Assembly (NCBI GenBank): GCA_017551095.1
Contig: JAFZMQ010000039.1
Location: forward strand, 1-42,757
Length of the DNA stretch: 42,757 bases
Direction of reading: 5' to 3'
Origin: Clostridia bacterium
GTDB taxonomy: Bacteria; Bacillota; Clostridia; UBA1381
The position numbers were made by a program, and so were the translations under genes. Under the pieces are notes generated by a model that worked only from the letters and a program-made list of their open reading frames with translations, did not search any database and was not told the DNA's origin. This document shows positions 6,943-17,127 of the stretch, piece after piece. Position 1 is the first letter of the stretch, and each line of letters opens with the position of its first letter.

Positions 6943-6951
6943 TGTTATAAT
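6943..6951 (+). promoter_or_regulatory. Extended -10 promoter for the noc-like gene
   Basis: TGTTATAAT gives an extended -10 box (TGN plus TATAAT). No good -35 box lies 16-18 bp upstream. The transcript would start close to the long hairpin at 6961-7044. Confidence 0.45.
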
Positions 6952-6960
6952 GCAATTAAG

Positions 6961-7044
6961 TAAGGCGGTCTCATAATCAATACAAGTATATGCATATCAC
7001 GGCAAAAATATGTATATGCTTAGTCCCCCAAAAAGACTGCCTTA
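6961..7044 (+). other. Long two-part hairpin in the noc leader
   Basis: The outer arms TAAGGCGGTCT (6961-6971) and AGACTGCCTTA (7034-7044) pair over 11 positions with one G.U. The inner arms 6985-6997 and 7008-7020 pair over 13 positions with two wobble pairs, leaving a 10-nt loop. The whole fold covers most of the leader and is followed by the ribosome site. It does not match a parS or Noc site that I know. It may be a cis-regulatory RNA or an inserted palindromic repeat. Confidence 0.5.
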
Positions 7045-7079
7045 CCACCTTCCAAAAAAAATATGAAAGGAAATTAAAT

Positions 7080-7880
7080 ATGCAAGTTTTTAAAACAAAA
7101 GAGAGTGAGTCTATGAAGGTTGTAAGTCTCCCCATCGAGCAAGTATACCCTAACCCGTCGCAGCCGAGAAAGCACTTTGATTCGATAAGCTTAGAGGAAC
7201 TTACCGCTTCGATTGAGGAATTTGGGATTTTGCAGCCGATAACCGTAAGAAAAACAAAAGGCGGTTATGAAATAGTCGCTGGGGAACGCCGATGGCGTGC
7301 CGCGGAAAATGCAGGTCTTGACACAGTCCCTGCCATAATTTTGAATGTTGATGAAAAAAAATCCGCACTTTTAGCACTTTTGGAGAATTTACAGCGTGAT
7401 GATTTATCCTTCTTTGAAATTGCGGAAAGCTATCAGGCTCTTATCAGAAATCAGGGTATGACACAGGAAGAAATCGCAAAAAAGCTCGGAAAATCGCAGT
7501 CTACCATAGCTAACAAGCTGAGGCTTTTGCGGTTATATCCCAGAACGAAGCGTTTAATTACCGAGTACGCACTTTCCGAGCGTCATGCAAGGGCGTTATT
7601 GCACCTGAGTGACGAAGAATCGCAAATACTTGCCGTGCGTACAATTAACGATAAAAAGCTGAATGTCTTAGAAACGGAAGAGCTTGTAAAAAAAATGCTG
7701 AAATCAAGCTCCCCAAAAACACAAACTCTTAAACTTAAAAGTTTTCAGGATTTGCGTGTTTTCACAAACACCATAAAAAAGGCGTTAAATGTTATGCGTG
7801 ACGGTGGAATCAATGCAGATATGCAGACAAATTCTTTTGATTGGGGCGTTGAATATATAATAAAAGTAAAAAATGAGTAG
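7080..7880 (+). CDS. ParB/Noc-family chromosome partitioning or nucleoid occlusion protein
   Basis: 266 aa from ATG 7080, preceded by AAAGGAAA; the frame is open further up but lies in the leader hairpin. The N-terminal ParB domain carries NPSQPRKHFD and GERRWRAA (68-75), the CTP-binding/arginine-rich motif of ParB proteins. A helix-turn-helix follows at about 125-150 (TQEEIAKKLGKSQSTIANKL). Position after rsmG is typical of noc in Firmicutes; noc and parB1 cannot be told apart by eye. No parA/soj is next to it. Its stop codon lies inside a shared terminator with radC. Confidence 0.85.
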   Translation: MQVFKTKESESMKVVSLPIEQVYPNPSQPRKHFDSISLEELTASIEEFGILQPITVRKTKGGYEIVAGERRWRAAENAGLDTVPAIILNVDEKKSALLALLENLQRDDLSFFEIAESYQALIRNQGMTQEEIAKKLGKSQSTIANKLRLLRLYPRTKRLITEYALSERHARALLHLSDEESQILAVRTINDKKLNVLETEELVKKMLKSSSPKTQTLKLKSFQDLRVFTNTIKKALNVMRDGGINADMQTNSFDWGVEYIIKVKNE

Positions 7881-7898
7881 ATTTTTCTACTCATTTTT
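7869..7898. terminator. Bidirectional terminator made from two stop-codon regions
   Basis: A 12-bp perfect stem (7869-7880 with 7887-7898) with an ATTTTT loop. The left arm contains the noc stop TAG (7878-7880) and the right arm the radC stop (7891-7893), so the convergent genes share one compact terminator. Confidence 0.88.
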
Positions 7899-8586
7899 CA
7901 AGTATTTTATAGTTTTTGGCAAGGCTTATTACCTTTTCGCCCGATACAATCACATGGTCAACAAGTCTGACTTCTATAAAATTCAAAGCAAGTTCAATGG
8001 TTTTTGTTATTTTTAGGTCATTTTGCGACGGCATCGCGTTTCCGTTAGGATGATTATGGGCAAGTAATATGTACGGATACCGCTCATTTACCGCAAGTTT
8101 TATGACCTCTCGCGGATAAATCGGTGCTGCATTTACCGTGCCTGTTGACAGCTTTTTGACCTTTTTTACAACGCAGTCTTTATCCAAAAGAAGTGCATAA
8201 GCAACCTCGTTGGTATGACCGTAAAACAGATTTTTAATATACTTATCTATGTTTTGCGGCGTTAGCATCGCATTTGCAATATCGTTCTGCTCGTTCATAT
8301 ATTTATTTACGGAAGCAAGAATAAGTTTAAAAAGCACGGCGGAATGTTTGCTTATCCCCTTGATTTTCATAAGGTTTTCGGTGTCCGCCTCTAAAATATC
8401 GGAAATTCTGCCGTATTCATTTATGAGTCTATGTGCAATTTCATTAGTGTTTTGTCTTGGAACGGCATAGAATAGCAAAAGCTCAACAAGCTCATGATCC
8501 TCCAATCCGTCCAAGCCGAATTCCAAAAACTTTTCTTTTAGCCTTTCACGATGCTTTTCGTGCAAAGTGTTATGTTCTCCTGTCAC
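7891..8586 (-). CDS. radC: RadC/JAB-domain protein
   Basis: 231 aa. An N-terminal UPF0758 helix-hairpin-helix region (LKIKGISKHSAVLFKL-like, near residues 64-82) is followed by the JAB1/MPN-like metal site HNHPNG...SQND at 177-190, with the expected His, His and Asp. The family was named RadC but its role in repair is unproven. The start is GTG 8586, with GGAG upstream. It converges on the noc-like gene and shares its terminator. Confidence 0.92.
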   Translation of the reverse strand: MTGEHNTLHEKHRERLKEKFLEFGLDGLEDHELVELLLFYAVPRQNTNEIAHRLINEYGRISDILEADTENLMKIKGISKHSAVLFKLILASVNKYMNEQNDIANAMLTPQNIDKYIKNLFYGHTNEVAYALLLDKDCVVKKVKKLSTGTVNAAPIYPREVIKLAVNERYPYILLAHNHPNGNAMPSQNDLKITKTIELALNFIEVRLVDHVIVSGEKVISLAKNYKILEK

Positions 8587-8650
8587 GGTATCACTCCAAA
8601 ATCAAGTATTATGCTGATATTATAGCATCTTTTTGTTTTTTTGTAAACAC

Positions 8651-8678
8651 AAAAAAAGAACCTTTCGGTTCTTTTTTT
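8651..8678 (-). terminator. Terminator of the sugar-ABC ATPase gene
   Basis: A 12-bp perfect stem (8651-8662 with 8667-8678), TTTC loop, T run on the minus strand. It overlaps the stop codon of the ATPase gene at 8677-8679. Confidence 0.9.
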
Positions 8679-9789
8679 AGTTAATGATTGTTTTTTCTGT
8701 TTCCTTATCGAAAATATGGATCTTATTGGTATCAAGAGCAATCTTTATTGTATCTCCCATCTTAGCTGTTGTTCTCTGATTTACTCTTGCAGTAAATGCC
8801 TTCCCTGCAATCTTTAAGTACAGATAGTATTCAGCACCCATCATTTCTGTAACATCAACATATGCAGAAACGACTGCACTTTCAGCAGATGCTATGAAGC
8901 TTTCTTCATCATGAAGATCCTCAGGTCTGATACCCAAAACAACGGTCTTACCGAAATAGTCTTGAAGTGCAGGATTTGAAGCCTTACCCTCAGGAAGCTT
9001 AACCTTTTCTTCACCAAATTCGAGGTAAACTCCATCCTCTTTCTTATCAAGAACAGCATCTACGAAATTCATTTGCGGACTGCCTATAAATCCTGCCGTA
9101 AACATATTGCATGGCTTATTATAAAGATTCATAGGAGAATCTACCTGCTGAACAATTCCGTCCTTCATAACAACGATTCTTGTACCCATAGTCATAGCTT
9201 CGGTCTGGTCATGGGTTACATAGATAAATGTTGTTGCCAATCTCTTATGGAGCTTATTTATCTCTGTTCTCATCGCAACTCTCAGCTTTGCGTCAAGGTT
9301 TGACAGAGGTTCGTCCATCAAGAATACCTTAGGACTACGGACAATTGCACGTCCAAGCGCAACACGCTGTCTTTGACCACCTGACAAAGCCTTAGGCTTT
9401 CTATCGAGCAAATGCTCTATATCAAGTATCTTTGCAGCCTCGTGAACACGCTCATTTATCTCTGCCTTAGGCGTTTTTCTGAGTTTTAATGCAAAAGCCA
9501 TATTATCAAACACGGTCATATGAGGATAAAGTGCATAGTTCTGGAAAACCATAGCTATATCTCTGTCCTTAGGTGCTACATCGTTAACAAGTTTGCCTCC
9601 GATATAAAGCTCACCGTCTGTAATTTCTTCAAGACCGGCAATCATACGAAGCGTTGTTGACTTTCCGCATCCGGAAGGTCCGACAAGTACTATAAATTCC
9701 TTGTCTTCAATATCCAGACAGAAATCGTTTACCGCAACCACGCCTCCTGAATATGTTTTGCATATGTGTTTCAGTTGTAAATCAGCCAT
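8677..9789 (-). CDS. Sugar ABC transporter ATP-binding protein, UgpC/MsmX type
   Basis: 370 aa. Energy-coupling ATPase of CUT1 carbohydrate importers. Walker A GPSGCGKST at 37-45, Q-loop FQNYALYPHMTV, signature LSGGQRQRVALGRAI, Walker B VFLMDEPLSNLD, switch His in YVTHDQTEA, and a C-terminal TOBE/regulatory domain with GIRPEDL. No permease or binding-protein genes are nearby and it has its own terminator, so it is probably a shared ATPase serving several importers, like MsmX in Bacillus. The start has AGAGAGGAA upstream. Confidence 0.92.
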   Translation of the reverse strand: MADLQLKHICKTYSGGVVAVNDFCLDIEDKEFIVLVGPSGCGKSTTLRMIAGLEEITDGELYIGGKLVNDVAPKDRDIAMVFQNYALYPHMTVFDNMAFALKLRKTPKAEINERVHEAAKILDIEHLLDRKPKALSGGQRQRVALGRAIVRSPKVFLMDEPLSNLDAKLRVAMRTEINKLHKRLATTFIYVTHDQTEAMTMGTRIVVMKDGIVQQVDSPMNLYNKPCNMFTAGFIGSPQMNFVDAVLDKKEDGVYLEFGEEKVKLPEGKASNPALQDYFGKTVVLGIRPEDLHDEESFIASAESAVVSAYVDVTEMMGAEYYLYLKIAGKAFTARVNQRTTAKMGDTIKIALDTNKIHIFDKETEKTIIN

Positions 9790-9812
9790 TTAAAATTCCT
9801 CTCTTCCAGCAT

Positions 9813-9835
9813 ATGTTATTAACAACATAATTATA
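9813..9835 (-). promoter_or_regulatory. -10 box and palindrome before the ABC ATPase gene
   Basis: Minus strand TATAAT (9830-9835) with a weak -35 (TTATAA at 9853-9858). Directly downstream lies the near-palindrome ATGTTATT/AACAACAT (9813-9828, 7 of 8 positions symmetric), at the expected transcript start. It may be a repressor site. Confidence 0.35.
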
Positions 9836-9921
9836 GCACAAAGTTTTTCTCATTATAATAATCTAATTAAACAAATTTTTATAATCCATTTTAGTCACAC
9901 TGTCCAAAATGTAACATTTTT

Positions 9922-11994
9922 TTACTGCATTCGATTCTGTGAATCAGCAATAACTTTATCTGCAACATTTTGAGGTGCTACATCGTACCTTATGAATTCA
10001 AACTCAAATACGCCTCTACCCTGACTCATTGAACGCAAATCGGTTGAATATTTAAACATCTCGGACATCGGAACTTCTGCCTCAACAAGATTTAAGCCCT
10101 CTTTTTCGCTTTCGCCCATGCCCATAATCTTACCGCGACGCTTATTTATGTCACCGATAATATCGCCCATTATGCTTTCCGGAATGTATGTTTTCAGATA
10201 TCCGATAGGCTCTAAAATTACAGGATTTGCCTGTTTTAAGCCATCCTTATAGGCAATCTGTGCCGCTGTCTTAAACGCCATTTCGGAAGAATCAACAGGG
10301 TGATATGAACCGTCAACAAGCGTTGCTTTTAAGTTCACAACGGGATAACCCGCCAAAACACCGTGCAGACAAGCGTCACGCAGTCCCTTTTCTACTGCCG
10401 GGAAGTAATTTTTAGGAACACTGCCTCCGAATACCTTTTCTTCAAAGGTCATTTCCTCGGTAACACCCGGCTCAAACTCAATCCAAACATGACCGTACTG
10501 ACCGTGTCCGCCCGATTGCTTTTTATGTTTTCCTTCAACCTTAACTTTTGAACGGATTGTTTCTCTATATGGCACTGTCGGAGCGTTCAGTTTTACCTCA
10601 ACGCCGTATTTTGCATTCAGTTTATTGACCAAAACATCAATATGCTGGTCGCCCTGACCGTTTATAAGTGTTTCCTTCGTTTCGGTATTATTGCTTACAT
10701 TGAAAGTCAAATCTTCTTCTGCAAGTTTTGAAAGTCCTGAAACAATCTTTTCCTCATCGCCCTTTTTAACAGCCTCAACAGCCATTGAAAGTGTCGGGAG
10801 CGGGAACTCTATGCCCGTAAGTATAATATTTTTGCCCTCATCACAAAGAGTATCGCCTGTTGCGGTCTTTTCAAGCTTAGTAATTACGCCGATATCACCT
10901 GCATTAACGACCTTTACTTCCGTCTGCTTCTTTCCGCATACCGAATAAAGCTTTCCGATACGCTCTTTTTCTCCTTTATTTGCGTTAAAGAGAGTGCTAT
11001 CCGCCTTTACACTTCCCGAATAAACCCGGAAAAATGACATTTTACCTACATACGGGTCAGCAACCGTTTTAAATACTATTGCAGATGTTGTATCCTTTAC
11101 ATCCTGAACTACTTCGCACGGTTCGCCCGATACCGCATTATGTGCAACTTCGGTAATCTCATTAGGTGCAGGAAGATATTTTGCTATGCCGTCCATAAGA
11201 CTTCTTACGCCGATATTAGTAGCACCCGAGCCGCAGTAAACAGGGTATATTTCGCCGTCTTTTACGCCTTTACGGATAGCCTTTTTAATCTCATCAAAAG
11301 TGAATTCTTCACCGTTAAAGTACTTGTTCATAAGTGCTTCATCTGTTTCGGCAATTGCTTCCATAATCATATCGCGGAGCGGCGAGATTGTTTCTGCCAT
11401 ACCGTCAGGAACGGGAATATCAACTCTATCTTGTCCTTCATAACGACGTGCCGTCATATCAACTATATCAACAAAGCCTTTAAATTCCTCACCCTCTTTT
11501 ATCGGGTAAACAAAAGGCGTAATTGCTTTGCCGAATTTTTCTTTCATTTCTTCAAGTGTCTTTTGATAATTTGCTCTTTGGTCGTCAATCTTGTTTACAA
11601 AGAATATAATTGGCGAACCTTTCTGCTTCGCAAACTTAAATGCTTGTTCTGTTCCTACCGAAACTCCGCTTCTTCCGCTTAAAACAATAAGTGCAGAATC
11701 CGCAGCTCTCATACCCTCTTTTACCTCTCCGACAAAGTCGAAATATCCGGGGGTATCGAGAATGTTAAGCTTATTTTCTTTCCATTCTATCGGTTCAACT
11801 GTGGTTGAAATTGACATTTGTCTTTTAACTTCCTCAGGGTCGAAATCGGAAACAAGTGTTCCGTCCATACCCTTTCCCAAGCGGTTTATAGCCCCGCTGT
11901 TAAAGAGCATAGCTTCTACAAGCGAACTTTTTCCGCTCTTTCCGTGTCCCATAACAGCAATGTTTCTTATGTTTTCCATTTTGTAATCGCCCAT
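9922..11994 (-). CDS. EF-G-like translational GTPase
   Basis: 690 aa. Layout of elongation factor G: GTPase domain, EF-G domain II, domains III, IV (GGHGQYGHVWIEFEP) and V. The P-loop is GHGKSGKSS (16-24) in place of the AHIDAGKTT of true EF-G; G3 is DTPGYFDF and G4 NKID. This marks the FusA-like paralogue group found in many Clostridia, whose role is unsettled. The start is ATG 11994, with GGAG six bases before it; an in-frame ATG at 12006 overlaps that ribosome site and is less likely. A GCCGT/ACGGC hairpin (12010-12024) lies in the leader. Confidence 0.88.
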   Translation of the reverse strand: MGDYKMENIRNIAVMGHGKSGKSSLVEAMLFNSGAINRLGKGMDGTLVSDFDPEEVKRQMSISTTVEPIEWKENKLNILDTPGYFDFVGEVKEGMRAADSALIVLSGRSGVSVGTEQAFKFAKQKGSPIIFFVNKIDDQRANYQKTLEEMKEKFGKAITPFVYPIKEGEEFKGFVDIVDMTARRYEGQDRVDIPVPDGMAETISPLRDMIMEAIAETDEALMNKYFNGEEFTFDEIKKAIRKGVKDGEIYPVYCGSGATNIGVRSLMDGIAKYLPAPNEITEVAHNAVSGEPCEVVQDVKDTTSAIVFKTVADPYVGKMSFFRVYSGSVKADSTLFNANKGEKERIGKLYSVCGKKQTEVKVVNAGDIGVITKLEKTATGDTLCDEGKNIILTGIEFPLPTLSMAVEAVKKGDEEKIVSGLSKLAEEDLTFNVSNNTETKETLINGQGDQHIDVLVNKLNAKYGVEVKLNAPTVPYRETIRSKVKVEGKHKKQSGGHGQYGHVWIEFEPGVTEEMTFEEKVFGGSVPKNYFPAVEKGLRDACLHGVLAGYPVVNLKATLVDGSYHPVDSSEMAFKTAAQIAYKDGLKQANPVILEPIGYLKTYIPESIMGDIIGDINKRRGKIMGMGESEKEGLNLVEAEVPMSEMFKYSTDLRSMSQGRGVFEFEFIRYDVAPQNVADKVIADSQNRMQ

Positions 11995-12104
11995 AACAAT
12001 CTCCATTCCGCCGTTTTAAACGGCAAGTTTTAGTTTTATATTTTTTTTTCACCTTTTTATTGATTTTTATCCTGATTACATTATGTCTAAACAATGAAGC
12101 TTTT

Positions 12105-13298
12105 TTACTTTTCAATTAGTCTCTTTGTATCGAGTGCTATCATAAGCTCTTCATTTGTCGGTATTACCAATGTGCGTACCTTTGCATCATCAGCCGAAAC
12201 ATCTCTTTTTATGCCACGCACATTGTTTTTCTCCTTGTCGAGCTTGATTCCCATGAATTCGAGTCCGTCTGTAATTGCAAGACGGTATGCTGCATCATTT
12301 TCGCCTATTCCGCCCGTAAATACTACCGCGTCGATTCCGCCCATAGCCGCAGCGTATGCCGCAATAAGCTTTTTAACGCTGTAATAGAACATATTTACTG
12401 CCAAATCCGCTCTTTCGTTACCCTCATTAGCAGCTTTCGTGAGGTCACGAAAATCGCTCGAAAAGCCCGAAACGCCCAAAACACCCGACTTTTTATTGAG
12501 CATTGAGTCCACTTCCGCTGCCGTCATTTTGCAATTGTTTATAAGATATGTTACAACCGCAGGGTCAATCGAGCCGCTTCTTGTTCCCATAACAACGCCG
12601 TCAAGCGGTGTAAAGCCCATGGAAGTATCTACACACTTTCCGTCTTTTACGGCAGAAACTGATGAGCCGTTGCCTAAATGACAGGTTACAAGCTTCAAAT
12701 CCTTTCTGCCCATCATCTCCTCAGCTTCCTTTGAAACAAATTTATGGCTTGTTCCGTGGAAACCGTATTTTCTAATCTTTTCCTTTTCGTAAAGCTCGTA
12801 TGGTATTGCATACATATATGCCTTTTTAGGCATTGTCTGATGAAATGCGGTATCAAAAACCGCTACCTGCGGAACATTTGGCATAAGTGCCTTACATGCC
12901 TCATATCCCACGATATTTGCAGGGTTATGAAGCGGTGCAAGAGGAATACAGTCCTTTATTGCCTTTAAAACATCATCAGTTATTATGCAGGAATCCGCAA
13001 AGCTTTCGCCGCCATGCACCATTCTGTGTCCCACGCCGCTGATTTCGTCCATAGATGCGATTACACCGCAGTCCTTGCTGATAAGTGCGTCAATCACCAT
13101 CTTGATTGCGTCTGCGTGGTCCTTCATCGGTTTTTCAAAAACTGTTTCCGTGCCTTTTACCAAATTTTTATGCTTCAAATTTGAGCCGTCTATTCCGATT
13201 CTTTCGCAAAGACCTTTTGCGATTACCTCACTTTTTTCCATATCTATAAGCTGATATTTAAGTGAAGAACTACCTGCATTTATTACTAATATTTTCAT
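12105..13298 (-). CDS. ackA: Acetate kinase
   Basis: 397 aa, the family length. Converts acetyl phosphate and ADP to acetate and ATP, the energy-yielding last step of acetate fermentation. Seen: [14 protein letters not shown] at the N-terminus, [45 protein letters not shown] and FTGGIGEN. The start is ATG 13298 with AAAGGAATG upstream; the frame is open nine codons further but those overlap the ribosome site. pta lies upstream on the same strand, separated by a 105-nt inverted-repeat element, so both probably use the pta promoter. Confidence 0.97.
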   Translation of the reverse strand: MKILVINAGSSSLKYQLIDMEKSEVIAKGLCERIGIDGSNLKHKNLVKGTETVFEKPMKDHADAIKMVIDALISKDCGVIASMDEISGVGHRMVHGGESFADSCIITDDVLKAIKDCIPLAPLHNPANIVGYEACKALMPNVPQVAVFDTAFHQTMPKKAYMYAIPYELYEKEKIRKYGFHGTSHKFVSKEAEEMMGRKDLKLVTCHLGNGSSVSAVKDGKCVDTSMGFTPLDGVVMGTRSGSIDPAVVTYLINNCKMTAAEVDSMLNKKSGVLGVSGFSSDFRDLTKAANEGNERADLAVNMFYYSVKKLIAAYAAAMGGIDAVVFTGGIGENDAAYRLAITDGLEFMGIKLDKEKNNVRGIKRDVSADDAKVRTLVIPTNEELMIALDTKRLIEK

Positions 13299-13324
13299 AT
13301 TTATAATCATTCCTTTCCGTGCCA

Positions 13325-13430
13325 AAGTCTTAAAGAAAATTGTTCATATTGCCGCTTTGCAGAAAGTGGTGCTGTACAGTGGTACCGCCCCTTTCAAAAA
13401 GCGGTGAGATGGGCAATTTTATTCAGACTT
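13325..13430. repeat. Inverted-repeat element, copy A (ackA/pta gap)
   Basis: 106 nt. The ends 13325-13341 (AAGTCTTAAAGAAAATT) and 13415-13430 (AATTTTATTCAGACTT) are imperfect inverted repeats. Inside are further pairings (CCGCTTT/AAAGTGG near 13352-13368; CCGC/GCGG near 13386-13404) around a centre with two GTAC words. The copy at 33769-33873 has the same ends, size and centre, with differing but still self-complementary inner arms. Confidence 0.65.
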
Positions 13431-13439
13431 TTTACCTCC

Positions 13440-14507
<1,068 letters not shown>

Positions 14508-14547
14508 GTATGTTACAATAATTTCTAAAAAATATACTAAAATTGTA

Positions 14548-14576
14548 TTGAATATTTATATGAATTGCTATATAAT
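14548..14576 (+). promoter_or_regulatory. galE promoter
   Basis: TTGAAT (14548-14553), 17-bp spacer, TATAAT (14571-14576), followed by GGAGGTGA at 14590. Confidence 0.75.
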
Positions 14577-14603
14577 ATAAGCAATTCTTGGAGGTGAACA
14601 ATA

Positions 14604-15617
14604 ATGAAAGTTCTTGTTACCGGCGGTGCCGGATATATAGGCTCACATACCTGTGTCGAACTTTTAAACAGCGGATACGATATTGTCGTTTTGGATAATC
14701 TGGATAATTCCAGCGAGAAGTCCTTAGAGCGTGTTAAGGAGCTTACGGGCAAAGATTTCCCGTTTTATAAAGCCGACCTTTTAGACTATGCGGAAACGGA
14801 AAAGGTTTTTAAAGAACATAAGTTCGACTCTGTTATCCATTTTGCAGGTCTTAAAGCCGTCGGAGAATCAACCAGGCTTCCCATAAAATACTACCACAAT
14901 AATATAACGGGCACACTAAATCTTGTTGACATAATGCAAAAATACGGTGTTTTTAATATCGTTTTTTCATCATCAGCAACCGTTTACGGTATGCCGAAAA
15001 CCGTGCCTATTACCGAGGATTTCCCAACTTCGACAACAAACCCTTACGGTTCTACAAAGCTTATGATAGAACGGATTTTGAGCGATGTATATAATGCGGA
15101 TAACCGCTGGTCTGTAACGCTTTTGCGTTACTTTAATCCGATAGGGGCTCATAAGAGCGGAAAAATAGGCGAAGACCCAAAGGGTATACCTAATAATCTT
15201 CTTCCCTATGTTGCACAGGTTGCAGTCGGAAAGCTTGACAAAATTCATGTTTTCGGCAACGATTACCCGACCGTTGACGGAACAGGTGTAAGAGATTATA
15301 TTCATGTTGTGGATTTGGCTTTGGGACATTTAAAAGCACTCGAAAAAAAGACAGGAGAGCAAGGCGTACATATTTATAATTTGGGTACGGGACACGGATA
15401 TTCCGTTTTGCAGATTATAAAAGCTTTTGAAAAGGCTTGTAAAAAAGAGCTTCCGTATCAGATTGACCCACGCAGACCGGGAGATATTGCAGAATGTTTC
15501 GCAAATCCCGAAAAAGCAAAGCGTGAGCTCCATTGGGTTGCAACACGCGGAATCGAAGAAATGTGCGAGGATTTATGGCGTTGGCAATCGCAAAATCCCA
15601 ACGGGTTTGAAAATTAA
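14604..15617 (+). CDS. galE: UDP-glucose 4-epimerase
   Basis: 337 aa, typical length. An NAD-dependent short-chain epimerase that interconverts UDP-glucose and UDP-galactose. Rossmann motif [10 protein letters not shown] at 7-16, [22 protein letters not shown], catalytic SSATVYG and YGSTK (Tyr/Lys pair), RYFNPIGAH, and [11 protein letters not shown]. The ribosome site GGAGGTGA is seven bases before the ATG. Single-gene unit with its own promoter and terminator. It may feed cell-envelope sugars as well as galactose use. Confidence 0.95.
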   Translation: MKVLVTGGAGYIGSHTCVELLNSGYDIVVLDNLDNSSEKSLERVKELTGKDFPFYKADLLDYAETEKVFKEHKFDSVIHFAGLKAVGESTRLPIKYYHNNITGTLNLVDIMQKYGVFNIVFSSSATVYGMPKTVPITEDFPTSTTNPYGSTKLMIERILSDVYNADNRWSVTLLRYFNPIGAHKSGKIGEDPKGIPNNLLPYVAQVAVGKLDKIHVFGNDYPTVDGTGVRDYIHVVDLALGHLKALEKKTGEQGVHIYNLGTGHGYSVLQIIKAFEKACKKELPYQIDPRRPGDIAECFANPEKAKRELHWVATRGIEEMCEDLWRWQSQNPNGFEN

Positions 15618-15626
15618 AAGTATTTT

Positions 15627-15657
15627 AAAACGGACACATATGTGTCCGTTTTTTTTA
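15627..15657. terminator. Terminator shared by galE and spoVAEb
   Basis: Perfect palindrome ACGGACACATATGTGTCCGT (15630-15649) flanked by A and T runs, between convergent genes. On the plus strand eight T follow the stem. Confidence 0.9.
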
Positions 15658-16011
15658 GCTTTTAGATTTCGGTTTGAATATGAGTGACGCCAAAAATCCG
15701 AAAACTACCGCTGCACACAGTCCTGCCGCTCCTGCCGTAAATCCGCCTGTAAAAATGCCTAAAAATCCGTTTTCCGATACTGCTTTTTCCGCTCCTTTGC
15801 AAAGGTTATATCCAAATCCCGTTAAGGGAACAGTTGCCCCTGCCCCTGCGTAATCCACAATAGGCTCATATATGCCGAAAAGCTGCAAAATTACTCCCGC
15901 CGTAACAAAGCTTACCAGGATTTTTGCCGGTGTGAGTCTTGTTTTATCAATCAGAATTTGCCCGATAACGCAGATAAGCCCACCTACAACAAATGCTTTT
16001 ATATATTCCAT
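15655..16011 (-). CDS. spoVAE: Stage V sporulation protein AE (SpoVAEb)
   Basis: 118 aa with about three to four hydrophobic segments and the family pattern FVVGGLICVIGQILIDKTRLTPAKILV at the N-terminus and GGFTAGAAGLCAAVVFGFL at the C-terminus. SpoVA proteins form the spore inner-membrane channel for calcium dipicolinate during sporulation and germination. It lies 4 bp after spoVAD on the same strand. spoVAC, normally first in this trio, is not here. Confidence 0.92.
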   Translation of the reverse strand: MEYIKAFVVGGLICVIGQILIDKTRLTPAKILVSFVTAGVILQLFGIYEPIVDYAGAGATVPLTGFGYNLCKGAEKAVSENGFLGIFTGGFTAGAAGLCAAVVFGFLASLIFKPKSKS

Positions 16012-16015
16012 AAAA

Positions 16016-17038
16016 TCACCTCAAAAAATTTTCAATATCGGTAGAAATTATAAGTGCGTGTGCTATTGCGGGGATTGATTCGCCTTGCAGGAGTGATGTG
16101 GGATTCATTAACGCCCCTGTTGCCGCAACTATCATACGCTTTATATTTCCGTTTTTGAGTTCTTTAAAAATATGTCCGCAAAAAACGCTGCCACAGCAGC
16201 CGCACCCGGAGCCCCCTGCGTGAACATCCTGCTTTTTTGCGTCAAAAATCATTTTTCCGCAATCATTATGTTTTGGGTATATGTTGTAACCGTCTTTATC
16301 CAGCATATGACAAAGAATATCCGAGCCGACATGTCCCAAATCACCTGTTAAAATGAGGTCATAATCTTCGGGTTTTGTGCCCGTTTCAGAAAAAAGTGCC
16401 GAAAGTGTATCGTGTGCGGCAGGTGCCATTGCCGCACCCATATTGCTGACATCATTGATGCCCATATCTATTACCTTTCCTACCGTTGCACCCAAAACAT
16501 ACGGTCCGTTGCCCTCATTTTTAATAAACGCCGCACCCGAGCCTGTTACTGTCCATTGTGCCGTCGGCGTCCGTTGTCCGCCGTATTCGAGCGGAAAACG
16601 GTACTGTTTTTCCGCCGAGCAAAAATGACTTGATGTAACGCAGATTGCATTATTTGCCATACCGCCCGAAATCAGCATTGACGCAATCATCATACTCTCC
16701 GCCATTGTCGAACACGCACCGTAAAGTCCCAAAAACGGTATGTCAAAATCACGCACCGCATAATGCGTTCCAACACATTGATTTAAGAGGTCACCGGCTA
16801 AAATCAAATCAACCGCCTGTTCGGTGATTTTTGCCTTTTCCATAAGCTTTTCCGCCGTCTTTTTTTGGAGTTTGCTCTCTGCCTTTTCCCAACTGTCCTC
16901 ACCATAATAATCATCATCTAAAACTGTATCGAACTTTGCCGAAAGCGGTCCTTCGCCCTCCTTTTTCCCCACCGTTGATGCGGTTTCAAAGATTGACGGA
17001 GCATTTTCAAAAATTACAGTTTGCCTACCTTTTCGCAT
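16016..17038 (-). CDS. spoVAD: Stage V sporulation protein AD (SpoVAD)
   Basis: 340 aa, usual length, with a thiolase-like fold. SpoVAD is the soluble part of the SpoVA channel on the spore inner membrane and binds dipicolinic acid. Seen: VIFENAPSIFETASTVGKKEGEGPL at the start, GLYGACSTMAESMMIASMLI, and HAGGSGCGCCGSVFCGH, followed by the C-terminal GALMNPTSLLQGESIPAIAHA. AAGGAGTGAT precedes the ATG. With spoVAEb it supports a spore-forming lineage. Confidence 0.96.
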   Translation of the reverse strand: MRKGRQTVIFENAPSIFETASTVGKKEGEGPLSAKFDTVLDDDYYGEDSWEKAESKLQKKTAEKLMEKAKITEQAVDLILAGDLLNQCVGTHYAVRDFDIPFLGLYGACSTMAESMMIASMLISGGMANNAICVTSSHFCSAEKQYRFPLEYGGQRTPTAQWTVTGSGAAFIKNEGNGPYVLGATVGKVIDMGINDVSNMGAAMAPAAHDTLSALFSETGTKPEDYDLILTGDLGHVGSDILCHMLDKDGYNIYPKHNDCGKMIFDAKKQDVHAGGSGCGCCGSVFCGHIFKELKNGNIKRMIVAATGALMNPTSLLQGESIPAIAHALIISTDIENFLR

Positions 17039-17086
17039 TCTATCACTCCTTTTTTCCTATTTTTCCGCCAAAATATGTTTTTATAC

Positions 17087-17112
17087 AAAAAAACAGACGC
17101 TAAAAGCGTCTG
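17087..17112 (-). terminator. Terminator of the HPr-like gene
   Basis: CAGACGC (17094-17100), TAAAA loop, GCGTCTG (17106-17112), then seven T on the minus strand. It separates the HPr-like gene from spoVAD, which lies downstream on the same strand. Confidence 0.9.
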
Positions 17113-17127
17113 CTTATGTTCTTAAAC

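Noticed and set aside
8677-9789. Part of a local sugar-import operon
   Set aside because: No permease or binding protein is adjacent, and it has its own terminator and start signals.
9885-9921. Possible terminator after the EF-G-like gene
   Set aside because: Only a five-base A/T stem with a three-base loop; too weak to call.
11140-11986. Plus-strand open frames opposite the EF-G-like gene
   Set aside because: Antisense shadows without ribosome sites; the minus-strand gene carries complete GTPase motifs.
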